A program made the position numbers and the translations under genes. A DNA stretch of 64,000 bases. It comes from Pyricularia pennisetigena. Its lineage: Eukaryota > Ascomycota > Sordariomycetes > Magnaporthales > Pyriculariaceae. This document shows positions 57,201 through 64,000 of the stretch, one piece after another (position 1 is the first letter of the stretch; every line of letters begins with the position of its first letter). Location of the stretch: contig NC_043742.1 in NCBI RefSeq assembly GCF_004337985.1, positions 4,763,259-4,827,258 of the forward strand, in the 5' to 3' direction. Below the pieces are notes generated by a model that had not been told where the DNA came from, searched no databases, and saw nothing but the letters and a program-made list of their open reading frames with translations.

Positions 57201-57910
57201 AACAAGCACATGCACAACACCAGGCACCTCAACAACCGAGACCACAACCCGTCAACTACAATCAAAACCAAATGCAAGGGGCCCGAGGAGCTCACCCAGG
57301 TGCGATGGGGTCAATGCATCAGAATTCCGGTGCTCAGCTGGGCGCCAACAGGGCAACGATGGCAGCTCCTCCGGCTGCCGTGTTGCCTCCACTCAAACCT
57401 GCCATCGATCCAGATGTGGCCAACTTCCTCAAGAATTTCCGCATTCAAGTGATCAACCAGCTTGAGAAGAAGGTGCCACAGGCGGCGGAGCTGGTAGCCA
57501 TGTCGGTCATCAACCGTGGCCTAGGGTTCTCTACCGTTTCGATTGCGCCTGCCAGTGTGGCCACAGTCGAAAAGGTCATTATGACGGTGTTTGACACTGC
57601 GAGACAGAAATACCCAATCCTCGCGGACCCCAAACTCATTGAGAAACTGACATCATTCAAGAAGTTGGGGATCGACACGCTCAAGGGAAAGCTGGGAGAG
57701 GAGAGGTCGGAAGCGCTGGTTCTCTCAGCAATCAACCGCGTGCTGGGTCTGTGTGATGCAAGCTTCATGCAGCCTGCAAACGACACACAGAAACAAGAGA
57801 TTGAGCAGGCAGAGGGGCTACTTATCAAGCTGGCCAAGAACATTGTACTTGAGTTCCAGAAAGAGGTCGCGGCTGCATCGGTCGGCGTCGTAGCTGGCAA
57901 CGGCAGGTAG
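54290..57910 (+). CDS. fhl1: FHA + forkhead transcription factor (FHL1 type)
   Basis: One uninterrupted exon of 1206 residues. Residues 1-150 are Pro/Glu-rich and disordered. A phosphothreonine-binding FHA domain spans about 280-515, starting ARIEFADSIFQVTTYEVVIGR. It resumes after a long charged insertion (residues about 305-440) with HSPRYSGTRSISREHLKI, FEATCLGRNGFFYDD and VEFQFFING. An acidic stretch follows. Two AT-hooks come next, RGPGRPPK (about 627) and KVGRPRK (about 671). The forkhead domain lies at about 742-815 (NYSVLIDEVLMEAPPEGFTL, YPWYYFEVDTKGWESSVRHNL, HMWKRVPG). A Gln/Pro-rich region (830-1040) and a helical C-terminus complete it. FHA plus forkhead defines the Fhl1/Fkh group; AT-hooks and length favour Fhl1, which regulates ribosomal-protein genes in yeast. 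Confidence 0.92.
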   Translation: MTSPVNEPEGPSRPKSPRPDPHAPDEPAPPPVAMDSNTTPAAEVKPESQDQTGGPKDEAEPDHDAAAATANPEPSVAMGSTASEPPAEGRPQTPKPDPAAPSKSLDTSALPQTPAENASQLPAPQPGTATSQYQTVADLQPFQANLLAAISQGEQALTAGMTTPMVGLNGAGNMGQTFIDWDLAAKNPDAMTSTMIAFHQIIMSSVTTASPAQLLMAMKNDGNQQSLNRAANMQPTINPSNVILPIQQNGGANSLAVNNSGQMDGAQITPSKGLESFARIEFADSIFQVTTYEVVIGRDYKAMVEQKKAEDRRAAHRERVLQAQREGLPEPEMEPEELFQAREKYSKSYVSEEGGMLGPASSESDNPDKPPRKRRKRARATDKRGQSPLNNGTRGNSPANGRLLGLLPDRQYVEHTPGAAKVDLEKLKPSPHQRADVRIHSPRYSGTRSISREHLKILFNPDKQVFEATCLGRNGFFYDDVFHTEMTTVVLRSGCMLQISDVEFQFFINGVKDGETGAEDYPEEQPLRPHSEGGKEMSFEFESAHGGDARSTTSESGDEEAQAQAAEPDSDDEPLSDLDEMDLDDAGEDDPAADVPMPTVEDDDTGGSASAKTQLPLPDSSDIPKKRGPGRPPKNGIRSKREERLLRKAALEEAKKNAPPPVPGDPPIKRKVGRPRKNPLPEGAEDRPEKRKYKPRKPKNEDGEASDGEKAAREKRKEKHKTPPLELKREDYTEEQLQKPNKNYSVLIDEVLMEAPPEGFTLKQVYKRIQMKYPWYYFEVDTKGWESSVRHNLIGNEAFYKDDHMWKRVPGVELDAGRKRKAGSPDQKMAAPPNMGGATQWTSQIPQQPQYHVAQGYSLGPSPTPGMQMGHGLPQTAQAPKQPLPPHQPAGVVNQHPMPQASYQAPSAYPQAPTPAPTQLPGYMQGNTTRQPQSGPQQPPYNPAFTNKQQSSYAPAPSNQAAPATMSTPQQQAHAQHQAPQQPRPQPVNYNQNQMQGARGAHPGAMGSMHQNSGAQLGANRATMAAPPAAVLPPLKPAIDPDVANFLKNFRIQVINQLEKKVPQAAELVAMSVINRGLGFSTVSIAPASVATVEKVIMTVFDTARQKYPILADPKLIEKLTSFKKLGIDTLKGKLGEERSEALVLSAINRVLGLCDASFMQPANDTQKQEIEQAEGLLIKLAKNIVLEFQKEVAAASVGVVAGNGR

Positions 57911-58622
57911 TGCGGATTGGAATGCCTCTCGGCTTCGGCCAAGGTTGCTTGCCTTTCCCGATAAGACTGGCATGTGTAATAAATTGCCAAACAATAAGAC
58001 GGCGATCTGCTGGCTTACAAGGATACAGAGTTGCTGTCCATGTCCAAGCACAAACGGAGATCAAAAGAAATGGCCACCTTGCCGCTTGGAACTGTTTGCT
58101 TTGGACGGTAGGGGATGTTTTTAAATTCAAGCGTCAGGGGGGGATTCATGGCGACGGCGTACATGGAGTTAATTGTTATTGTTATTATTCTGGCGCGTGA
58201 CTAGGTTATTGGGGGAAAACAAAAGAAAGCATTTGCATCGTAAATACCCGGAAGTGATTTGCCGCTCTTGCGACAGAGGGCGGGTTAGATAAAATAAAAA
58301 AAAAGGGAATGAATATTTTGAAAGAATGCTGGATTCGATGGAGTGGTTGTTTTCTGTGTCTCTGAAAGTGTTAAAAATCAACCGGAGAGGGAGCGAATGG
58401 ATGAGTGATGCTAGTCAGCTAACAAATGGATGCCCGTCCGTCTCAAGTGACCACGATGCACAATCACGGATGAAAACATGGTCAAACAGACATTCTCACA
58501 GGACAAAGAGCGCACATCACAAACAGGACCGGCGGGAATAATTGAAGGATTTGAAGAGACGATGCGTATTTACAGTCTTGGAGGTGAAATACAGATGGAC
58601 AAGAAGGAGGAAGAAAGAAAAA
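57911..58622. other. Convergent intergenic gap
   Basis: 712 nt between the stops of the forkhead (+) and cytochrome b5 (-) genes. It probably contains both 3' UTRs. No other feature is supported. Confidence 0.5.
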
Positions 58623-58972
58623 TCACAGCTTCGCCTTGTCGGCCACGGTGCCGACCTTGAGCTTCTCGGCGTACTTGTCCAGCACGTGCTTGCTGTGGTA
58701 CTTCCAAAAGGCCTTGGTCGCGTCCTTTCCAGCCATGCGCTTCAGGATCTTGGGGCCACCGGGGTGCTCGTCGATGAAGTCTTGTTTATTGGTTAGTATA
58801 GATTTTGAAAAGAGACTGGCAAAAACAGACAATGGGGGATAAGAAAAAAAAAAAAAAAAAGGGGGAAGCACCCACTTGTGATGTCGTAGACGCCGTCGTC
58901 GACAATGATGTAGATGCCGTTCTTCTCGTCCTTGTGCTGGGCTACATCGGCGGGGGTGAAGGTCTTGGACAT
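58623..58972 (-). CDS. Small soluble cytochrome b5
   Basis: Two exons (58876-58972 and 58623-58780) with a 95-nt intron (GTGGGT donor, ATACTAACC branch, ACAAG acceptor) encode 84 residues. The heme-binding core is FIDEHPGGPKIL, whose His (about 38) is one axial ligand. The second ligand is His64 in KYHSKHVL. The N-terminus MSKTFTPADVAQHKDEKNG and IYIIVDDGVYDIT match the first strands of the fold. There is no C-terminal hydrophobic tail, so unlike microsomal cytochrome b5 it should be soluble. It could donate electrons to a desaturase or P450; the partner is unknown. The intron contains an A/T homopolymer of about 17 nt. Confidence 0.93.
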
Positions 58973-59949
58973 GATGGGCGGTTTGTTGGGTTTGTGTTGA
59001 TTGGAAGTTTGATAAAAAAAAAAAGAATGTATGCTGAGATTATATGCTATTATGCTAGAATAAAAGAAATCCGAGCAATGGAGTATTCTAGATGTTTTGT
59101 ATATATATATCTATACTTTTATTTTTTTTTTTTTTGGTTGGTTTGATGAAAGGTATGGTATGGTTATAAGTTCCAAACGTTGGAGAAAAGTTGCTGGGTA
59201 ATTGGAGAGACGTGATTTGTACAGAGGATCAAAGCGGCGCGCAGTTTGGCGGCTTCGGTTCTTTTCCCCAGACAATGACGGTGTGGACCGAAACAAAACC
59301 CAAATGGACCTCGGCACCCAGGCTTGCAACCGGGGCAATTCATTGCCTATTAGCCATGACAGGGATGCCCAAGGGGGTAAACAAGACAGGAGGACAGAGC
59401 AGAAGGTCATGTGGGTCCCCAAGGCCGAAGGTGGAAAAGCATGTGTGTGTTCACGTGATGATTTCGTCTTGTCCTGAGCTGCTTTTGGTCTCACGTGGGA
59501 AAGATCAACTGGGGTGATTTCACTGAATTGGTCAAGGTTGGTTGGTTGGTTGTTTGTTTGTTTTGAGTCGACATTTGAGCCAAAGTTGAGCCGAACTGGG
59601 TTTTGATTTTTGATGACGATTTGAACAAGATCACATTGCCACTTTCAATTCTACAGCATTCTAAAGATGGAATCTGATCAAAAAAATTACTTTGCATCAG
59701 GTCTGGATCAAGTACTGACAATCAATCAGCCAGTCCACATCAAAGTCAGTCACTCATGGTTCAGTGTGATGGCAATGCTCGAGTAAAGAAAAGAAACGAA
59801 CCCATCAAGGGCGTGATATTCACCAAAAAAAATCGCACATGATGCTAAGTACAAATTAATCGTGAATGCCTCATCTTCCATCACTACCACCACCATGTCC
59901 CCTTCACCGATTTGCGAAGATCGCTCGCGTTCCAAGGTTGCCGAGGAAT
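58973..59949. other. Intergenic, no gene seen
   Basis: 977 nt between the cytochrome b5 start and the stop of the HsbA-like gene (both minus). T-rich near 59117-59135. It should contain the b5 promoter and the HsbA 3' UTR. Confidence 0.5.
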
Positions 59950-60849
59950 TTATTTGGCGGCACCAGCGGGCTTGGGGTTGAGGAGCTGGCCGGCAGCCTG
60001 GCTGATGGGGTTGGCGGTGTTGGGCTGGCCCTTGCCGTTGTTCAGGCCGGCGACGGCGCCAACCTGAGCCAGAGCGCCGTTGATGTTGGGAGCACCACCG
60101 GCAGCGGGGGCGGCGGCGGGCTGGGCGCCGGAGGTGCCGAGGAGCGCACCGGTGGCGCTGGTGAGCGGGTTGGTGGCGGCCTTGTTGTTCTCGCCAGCAG
60201 AAGCAGCAGGGGCGGGGGCCGGGGTGGCCTTGGGGGCGCCAGACTGCTTGGGGGCGGCGGGGGTGGCGGGCGAAGGCGAGGCACCGGCGGCGGGAGGGGC
60301 GGCGCCGGCAGCGGGGGGTGCCTGCAGGGCCTTGATGCCGTCGTCGATCTGGGCGGTGACCTGGTCGACGGCCTGCTGGGCGATGCTCTGTCCGATGGCG
60401 GGGATCTTGGAGACGATGGCCTTGCCGAGGGCGGTCGAGTCGGTCTTCTGGGTCTGGAGGGTCTGGACGGCAATCTTGGTGAAGCCGAGCTGGTCGAGAG
60501 TGTCCTTCTTGCCCTTGAGGGCGTCGATGGTGTCCTTGACGGCCGTGGTCAAGCCGCCCGACGACTGCTGCAGGGTCAGGGCATCCTGGAGCGAGAGCTC
60601 CTGGCTGGCGTTGATGTCGGTGGTAGCCTGCTTGATGACCTTGGAGAGGTCGTCAGAGGCCGACAGGACCGGGGGCCCGCTCTGCGGGTCGGTCGTGATG
60701 CCCTTGACGGCGGTGGTGAGCTTGCCGAGACTAGTCTCGATGGTCTTGAGCGCGCCTTGGATGGACGCCAGGTCCCTCTTGACAACGGCGGGGGCTGCAA
60801 GACCAGTGGCCAGGAGCAGGGAGTTGAGGATGACGGTTGAGGCGCGCAT
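59950..60849 (-). CDS. Secreted HsbA-like cell-wall / hydrophobic surface-binding protein
   Basis: Single exon of 299 residues with a signal peptide (MRASTVILNSLLLATGLAAPA) and a Kex2-type KR at residues 24-25. Residues 26-180 are a helical domain matching the hydrophobic-surface-binding protein A / cell-wall galactomannoprotein family: LASIQGALKTIETSLGKLTTAV near its start, then SASDDLSKVIKQATTDIN and VSKIPAIGQSIAQQAVDQV. Members bind hydrophobic surfaces, and some recruit cutinases or esterases. Residues 180-299 are Ala/Pro-rich low complexity without an obvious GPI signal. Codon use is strongly G/C-ending, which suggests high expression. A TATAAAAT box lies 288 nt upstream. The role is by homology only. 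Confidence 0.87.
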   Translation of the reverse strand: MRASTVILNSLLLATGLAAPAVVKRDLASIQGALKTIETSLGKLTTAVKGITTDPQSGPPVLSASDDLSKVIKQATTDINASQELSLQDALTLQQSSGGLTTAVKDTIDALKGKKDTLDQLGFTKIAVQTLQTQKTDSTALGKAIVSKIPAIGQSIAQQAVDQVTAQIDDGIKALQAPPAAGAAPPAAGASPSPATPAAPKQSGAPKATPAPAPAASAGENNKAATNPLTSATGALLGTSGAQPAAAPAAGGAPNINGALAQVGAVAGLNNGKGQPNTANPISQAAGQLLNPKPAGAAK

Positions 60850-61136
60850 ATTGAAAATGTGGAGAGAGAATAAGAAGGGAACGAGCCAAAAAAAAAAAAA
60901 AAGTTATAAAGAATGTGAAGGTTGAGAGAAGGGTATTTGTTTATTGTCTGAAGAAAAATGAAGAAATAAATGAAGGTCTGGAGCTGTTTTGTGTGTGTTG
61001 CGTGCTTATTGCTAACCGACCAGCGGAATCTTCACGAAAGAGCTCTTTAGAGTCTAGAGGAGTCTAGGAAATGCAGATGATTTGATGGCTTGATGATTCT
61101 CTTCCATTTTCGACTTGGAGCGAGAGATGGCATGGT

Positions 61137-61144
61137 ATTTTATA
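61137..61144 (-). promoter_or_regulatory. TATA box of the HsbA-like gene
   Basis: TATAAAAT on the minus strand, 288 nt upstream of the ATG, implying a leader of about 250 nt. A strong consensus match in an otherwise gene-free stretch. Not proven. Confidence 0.45.
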
Positions 61145-62707
61145 CACGGGGGCGTTTGACATTGTCACATACAAAATGCTCACACACATTCACACACACA
61201 CACACAACGAAAAAGAGGCTCTGTCTACGGACCGTGAGTCCATCCCGGGGCACGTCCCTCCGGATCGTCTGTTGATTTGATCTCGGAGCTCAGGGCACGT
61301 TCGATTGCTTTGGTGCACTCTGATGCTGCACCAACATGTCCACGAGCATGCACTCTGGGGCGATATTGCTTGTTTCTACCTCTGGCATGTTTCCAGGCGG
61401 CCTTTCCTTTAACCCATGTACAGCTAGCTAGGGACATGATTCCGCTGTCAGATCACCATAGTCGGACGCATGTTTTTCTAGAAGCTGAGGTGAAACGCAC
61501 GATGGCCATGAGCCCGGTCATGGGTCTAAGGAGAGTAGAGAGGCGTCTGTGCTTGGGCAGAAGGTAGAAAAAAAAAGTGGTTGATATGCCAACAAGTGAG
61601 GTGAGCATGTAGAGGACGTGGCTCACAGAGAGAAGGAAAAAAAAAAAAAAAAAACAAGAGTGGCCGTGAGCTTTGTCCTAGGAGCTCCGTCCGGATCTGA
61701 CGAACATGATTGGAATTCCCCAGGTCCAATCGCGAGGTTGGAAAGGCCATTCCTTCATTGATTGAATTAACCAACATTTTCAGACGCCAGCCTCACTGCA
61801 GGCAGGGTCGTCGTGTATGCGGGAGGAACCGAACTATATTTCCTCTCGTCTTTTTACATTCTGTATGTTCTCGCCTTTGTTTTCGGCAAATCTCAGCCTC
61901 GGAATACGCATCTTTCTGTACAGTATACTATTTTTCTTTTCTACTATCAGCCGCGGCCAACCTAATATTAGCATCTCCAACAAGCACCTGGCAGGCAGTA
62001 CGCTCGGGCATCCTTTAAGAAAAACCAACAAACTATTGGGGTTCCAAATTGGCATGCGGCAGTCTTTTGATCTCATCTTCATTTTGACATTCGACGGAAT
62101 AGAGCTTAACTCAAGTGTCCTATCTCGCGCGGCTCCTCCCCCGTTGTCACCCGCGCGGTCAACAAAGGGACGGGCCTAGGCTCCTGGACGAGCCGAAGTC
62201 TTTAGCGTGTCATTAGCCTGTCTTGCCACTTCTTTTCCGCCGGCCTGTGCGATGAGCTTTTTTTTCTGTCTGTCTGTGCGCGTTGCAGACCGTGTACCCA
62301 TGTTGACGACGGACATATTTCGGCGGCTAGCTTCTAAACATGGGGGGCATTCTGAAGAAACGTGAAACTTTGGACCAGGAGAACAAGCAATTGGGTTGGC
62401 GTCATTTGGTTTGGGGGTCACAACCTCGGCATGGTTCATCGACCAAGCGGCGAAATGACAAGGGGGTCATAATTTTACTGTTGCTTCCTCGCCAAGTGTA
62501 TTACTGATACCTACTTGGATAACCACCCAAGTCAACACTAAACATACCTTGAAATGATACTGCTATTACTACAGTCACCGGCAGCTAACATCTCTTTCCT
62601 GGAATTCGCCAAGATGCGCGGCTGCCGCGCATGTTTGTTCGTATACATAAACACGGCCCTTGTTAGTAGAAACAAAGCCATCATTATATTATGCAGAGGA
62701 ATGCATT

Positions 62708-62708
<1 letters not shown>

Positions 62709-62739
<31 letters not shown>
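62709..62739 (+). repeat. A31 homopolymer
   Basis: Uninterrupted run of 31 A in a gene-free stretch. Confidence 0.9.
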
Positions 62740-62743
<4 letters not shown>

Positions 62744-63018
62744 GAGCCAAGGTGACATGCAGGCATTGGGGCAATGGCCAGCCACGTAGTAGCCTTTTCA
62801 GTATAAGACACGTCGTGCATACTCCGCGCTGGGGCCTTGTGCCAAACCTGCACGCTCCTCCACCCATCAAGGACGCGGTCTGATACTAACCCGATGTTGG
62901 CCATCCTATTTTTTTATCTGTATCTTTTTGCGTACATGATAACCCCAGAAAAGAAACCAGATAAAAACAAAAAAAAGTTCTGACGAGCAAAAGAAAACAA
63001 TAATATCAGACTGTGGAC

Positions 63019-63981
63019 TCATATTTTGCCACTCGCCCCCATCGTCACTGCCACATCACCACAAAAGATGCCCCAGCAGCGGCCAGGTTCATCGTGAATC
63101 TGTACCTCGCCCAGGCGCTCACTCCACTCGGACTTGAGCTCGCCCGTGTGCTCGTGGTACGGCTCAGCGTGTTCGATCCACTCGGTCCACAAGCCCACCA
63201 CCCGCTCGGCCTCTGGCGGGCTGACCTCGAACCACTCCCGGTGAGCCCGACCGCAGCCGGGGCAACCGGGCGACTCCCTGCGGCGCCGGCCTCGGAGCTG
63301 CGCGTGACAGAGCCGCTCCACGCGCAGCGGATACCGCGTGAACGAGCTCCAGACCGCCGAGGGCTCGTACCGGCACGCGCTCGCGATCCTCTGCATCCGC
63401 TCGGGGACCGACCGCGTCGTCATCCCGATCTTGACGTGGCCCGTCGGCGGACTCACGGCTTCGCTGTGCGGCAGGCTGAATACGTACACATAGCCTCCGC
63501 CCGCCGCTGCGGCCCTCAGCTCGTCTGACGACAAGGGCTTGCACATGATTGCCCGCGTCTCCCTGTTGGTTGTTTCGTGGGTCAAGTCGGTCCCGTGCCA
63601 GAAAGGAGAAAATATGTGCGGCGTAGGTCGCTGTAGCCTCGCTGTTTCTTCTTCTTCTTCTTCTTCTTCTTCTTCTTCTCCTTGCGTATACTCTTGAAGG
63701 GACCCTGCTCTCGTGGGATTGGGCAATCCCACGCCTCTGATCTGAACTGGGTCGCCACAACCCCTGGTGCATGCCTCTGGCGTGACTTCTATACCGTCGT
63801 TCAATACTGGTCCATCTATTCGCTCGCCCGGTCGGTGCAGGTCCCAAGTACCCTTCGTGGCTCCGTCCTTGAAACTTACCTTCCGCTTCCACCTTATCGT
63901 CCGGCCTACCCCTTGACTGGCTGTCTCGGCCCTCTCAAATCCGGTAGCCAAAAGCCCTAGAAGTGTTCCCTCAAGCGGCAC
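63019..63981 (-). CDS. T5orf172 (GIY-YIG-like) domain protein, 5' end not resolved
   Basis: The secure part is 63019-63546 (175 residues from the ATG at 63546). It has the T5orf172/MUG113 fold: GGGYVYVFSLP, then HVKIGMTTRSVPERMQRI, VERLCHAQLRG, a C-x2-C pair (CPGCGRAHREWFEV) and a helix ending in WIEH. The GYVYVF...KIGMT pair corresponds to the two strands of GIY-YIG nucleases, as in this phage-derived DNA-binding family found in many fungal proteins. The frame is open to the window end but has no ATG there. The middle (about 63563-63879) includes a GAA-coded poly-Glu run and is flanked by good splice signals (GTAAGT at 63879, CAACAG at 63563) whose phases do not agree as one intron. The upstream exons are therefore uncertain and the gene probably continues outside. 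Confidence 0.7.
   Translation of the reverse strand: MPLEGTLLGLLATGFERAETASQGVGRTIRWKRKVSFKDGATKGTWDLHRPGERIDGPVLNDGIEVTPEACTRGCGDPVQIRGVGLPNPTRAGSLQEYTQGEEEEEEEEEEETARLQRPTPHIFSPFWHGTDLTHETTNRETRAIMCKPLSSDELRAAAAGGGYVYVFSLPHSEAVSPPTGHVKIGMTTRSVPERMQRIASACRYEPSAVWSSFTRYPLRVERLCHAQLRGRRRRESPGCPGCGRAHREWFEVSPPEAERVVGLWTEWIEHAEPYHEHTGELKSEWSERLGEVQIHDEPGRCWGIFCGDVAVTMGASGKI
63646..63678 (+). repeat. (TTC)11 microsatellite
   Basis: Eleven perfect units. On the minus strand they encode Glu if this stretch is translated, but they may lie in an intron of the T5orf172 gene. Confidence 0.9.
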
Positions 63982-64000
63982 ACATTCTCCGCCTCTACCT

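Larger units (their letters stand above)
60850..63018. other. 2.2-kb intergenic region
   Basis: No credible coding exon. It contains the HsbA-like promoter, a (CA)n tract near 61180-61206, an A18 run at 61637-61654 and an A31 run at 62709-62739. Confidence 0.5.

Noticed and set aside
59866..60925. Two plus frames of over 280 codons opposite the HsbA-like gene
   Set aside because: Gly/Ala-rich mirror frames caused by strong G/C third positions of the minus-strand gene, which has a signal peptide and family motifs.
1..64000. Transposons, CRISPR arrays, rRNA genes and biosynthetic clusters
   Set aside because: Looked for by eye (transposase or reverse-transcriptase motifs, paired terminal repeats, spaced direct repeats, 5S-like sequence, PKS/NRPS motifs). 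None could be supported.

Overview
This is nuclear DNA of a filamentous ascomycete (Pezizomycotina, most likely a Sordariomycete). The evidence is short introns (about 73-125 nt) with GTAAGT/GTATGT-type donors, CTAAC/CTGAC branch points and CAG/TAG acceptors, and a gene set typical of this group. That set includes an RNA-silencing RdRP, a striatin of the PRO11/HAM-3 type, a stand-alone CDH cytochrome domain and an HsbA-like cell-surface protein. There is no operon structure, transposon ORF or CRISPR. No species can be named from the sequence alone. I rebuilt the genes by joining exons where phase and splice signals agree. All coordinates come from reading the sequence; no search was run.

Layout. 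1.9-3.5 kb (-): a protein joining two EthD-like (dimeric alpha/beta-barrel) modules to an alpha/beta-hydrolase. 4.8-8.8 kb (+): RNA-dependent RNA polymerase. 9.2-9.9 kb (+): secreted cytochrome b (AA8). 10.7-12.5 kb (+): secreted M28 aminopeptidase in five exons. 12.9-13.4 kb (-): hypothetical protein. 14.2-15.7 kb (+): Rad14/XPA. 16.0-17.0 kb (-): Pho88/SND3. 18.8-21.6 kb (+): striatin. 22.8-25.8 kb (-): large disordered protein with a degenerate Cys/His finger. 28.7-29.8 kb (+): histone H2A.Z. 31.4-32.4 kb (-): NMN adenylyltransferase-like (Pof1-type). 32.8-32.9 kb (-): intron-containing tRNA-Tyr(GTA). 33.6-35.1 kb (-): F-box protein with C-terminal membrane segments. 36.7-36.9 kb (-): candidate spliced 38-codon hydrophobic ORF. 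37.4-38.8 kb (-): PAN/apple-like single-pass membrane protein. 42.8-45.0 kb (-): Pin4/Cip2-type RRM+R3H protein. 49.4-50.6 kb (+): zinc-ribbon acidic protein. 50.9-52.6 kb (-): four-TM membrane protein. 54.3-57.9 kb (+): FHL1-type forkhead factor. 58.6-59.0 kb (-): small cytochrome b5. 60.0-60.8 kb (-): HsbA-like wall protein. 63.0-64.0 kb (-): T5orf172 (GIY-YIG-like) protein cut by the window edge.

How the genes relate. They are mostly independent housekeeping or regulatory genes: nucleotide-excision repair, SRP-independent ER targeting and phosphate, STRIPAK signalling, variant histone, NAD synthesis, ribosomal-gene transcription. Three or four encode secreted or surface proteins. I see no clear biosynthetic or defence cluster. 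Gene-poor stretches at 25.8-28.7, 38.8-42.8 and 45.0-49.4 kb hold long poly(A/T) tracts, microsatellites and no recognisable element. The items most worth follow-up are the spliced small ORF at 36.9 kb, the membrane F-box protein, the EthD-hydrolase fusion, the T5orf172 gene, and several gene-model points (a possible GC-AG intron, a 3'-terminal mini-exon, a missing first exon).
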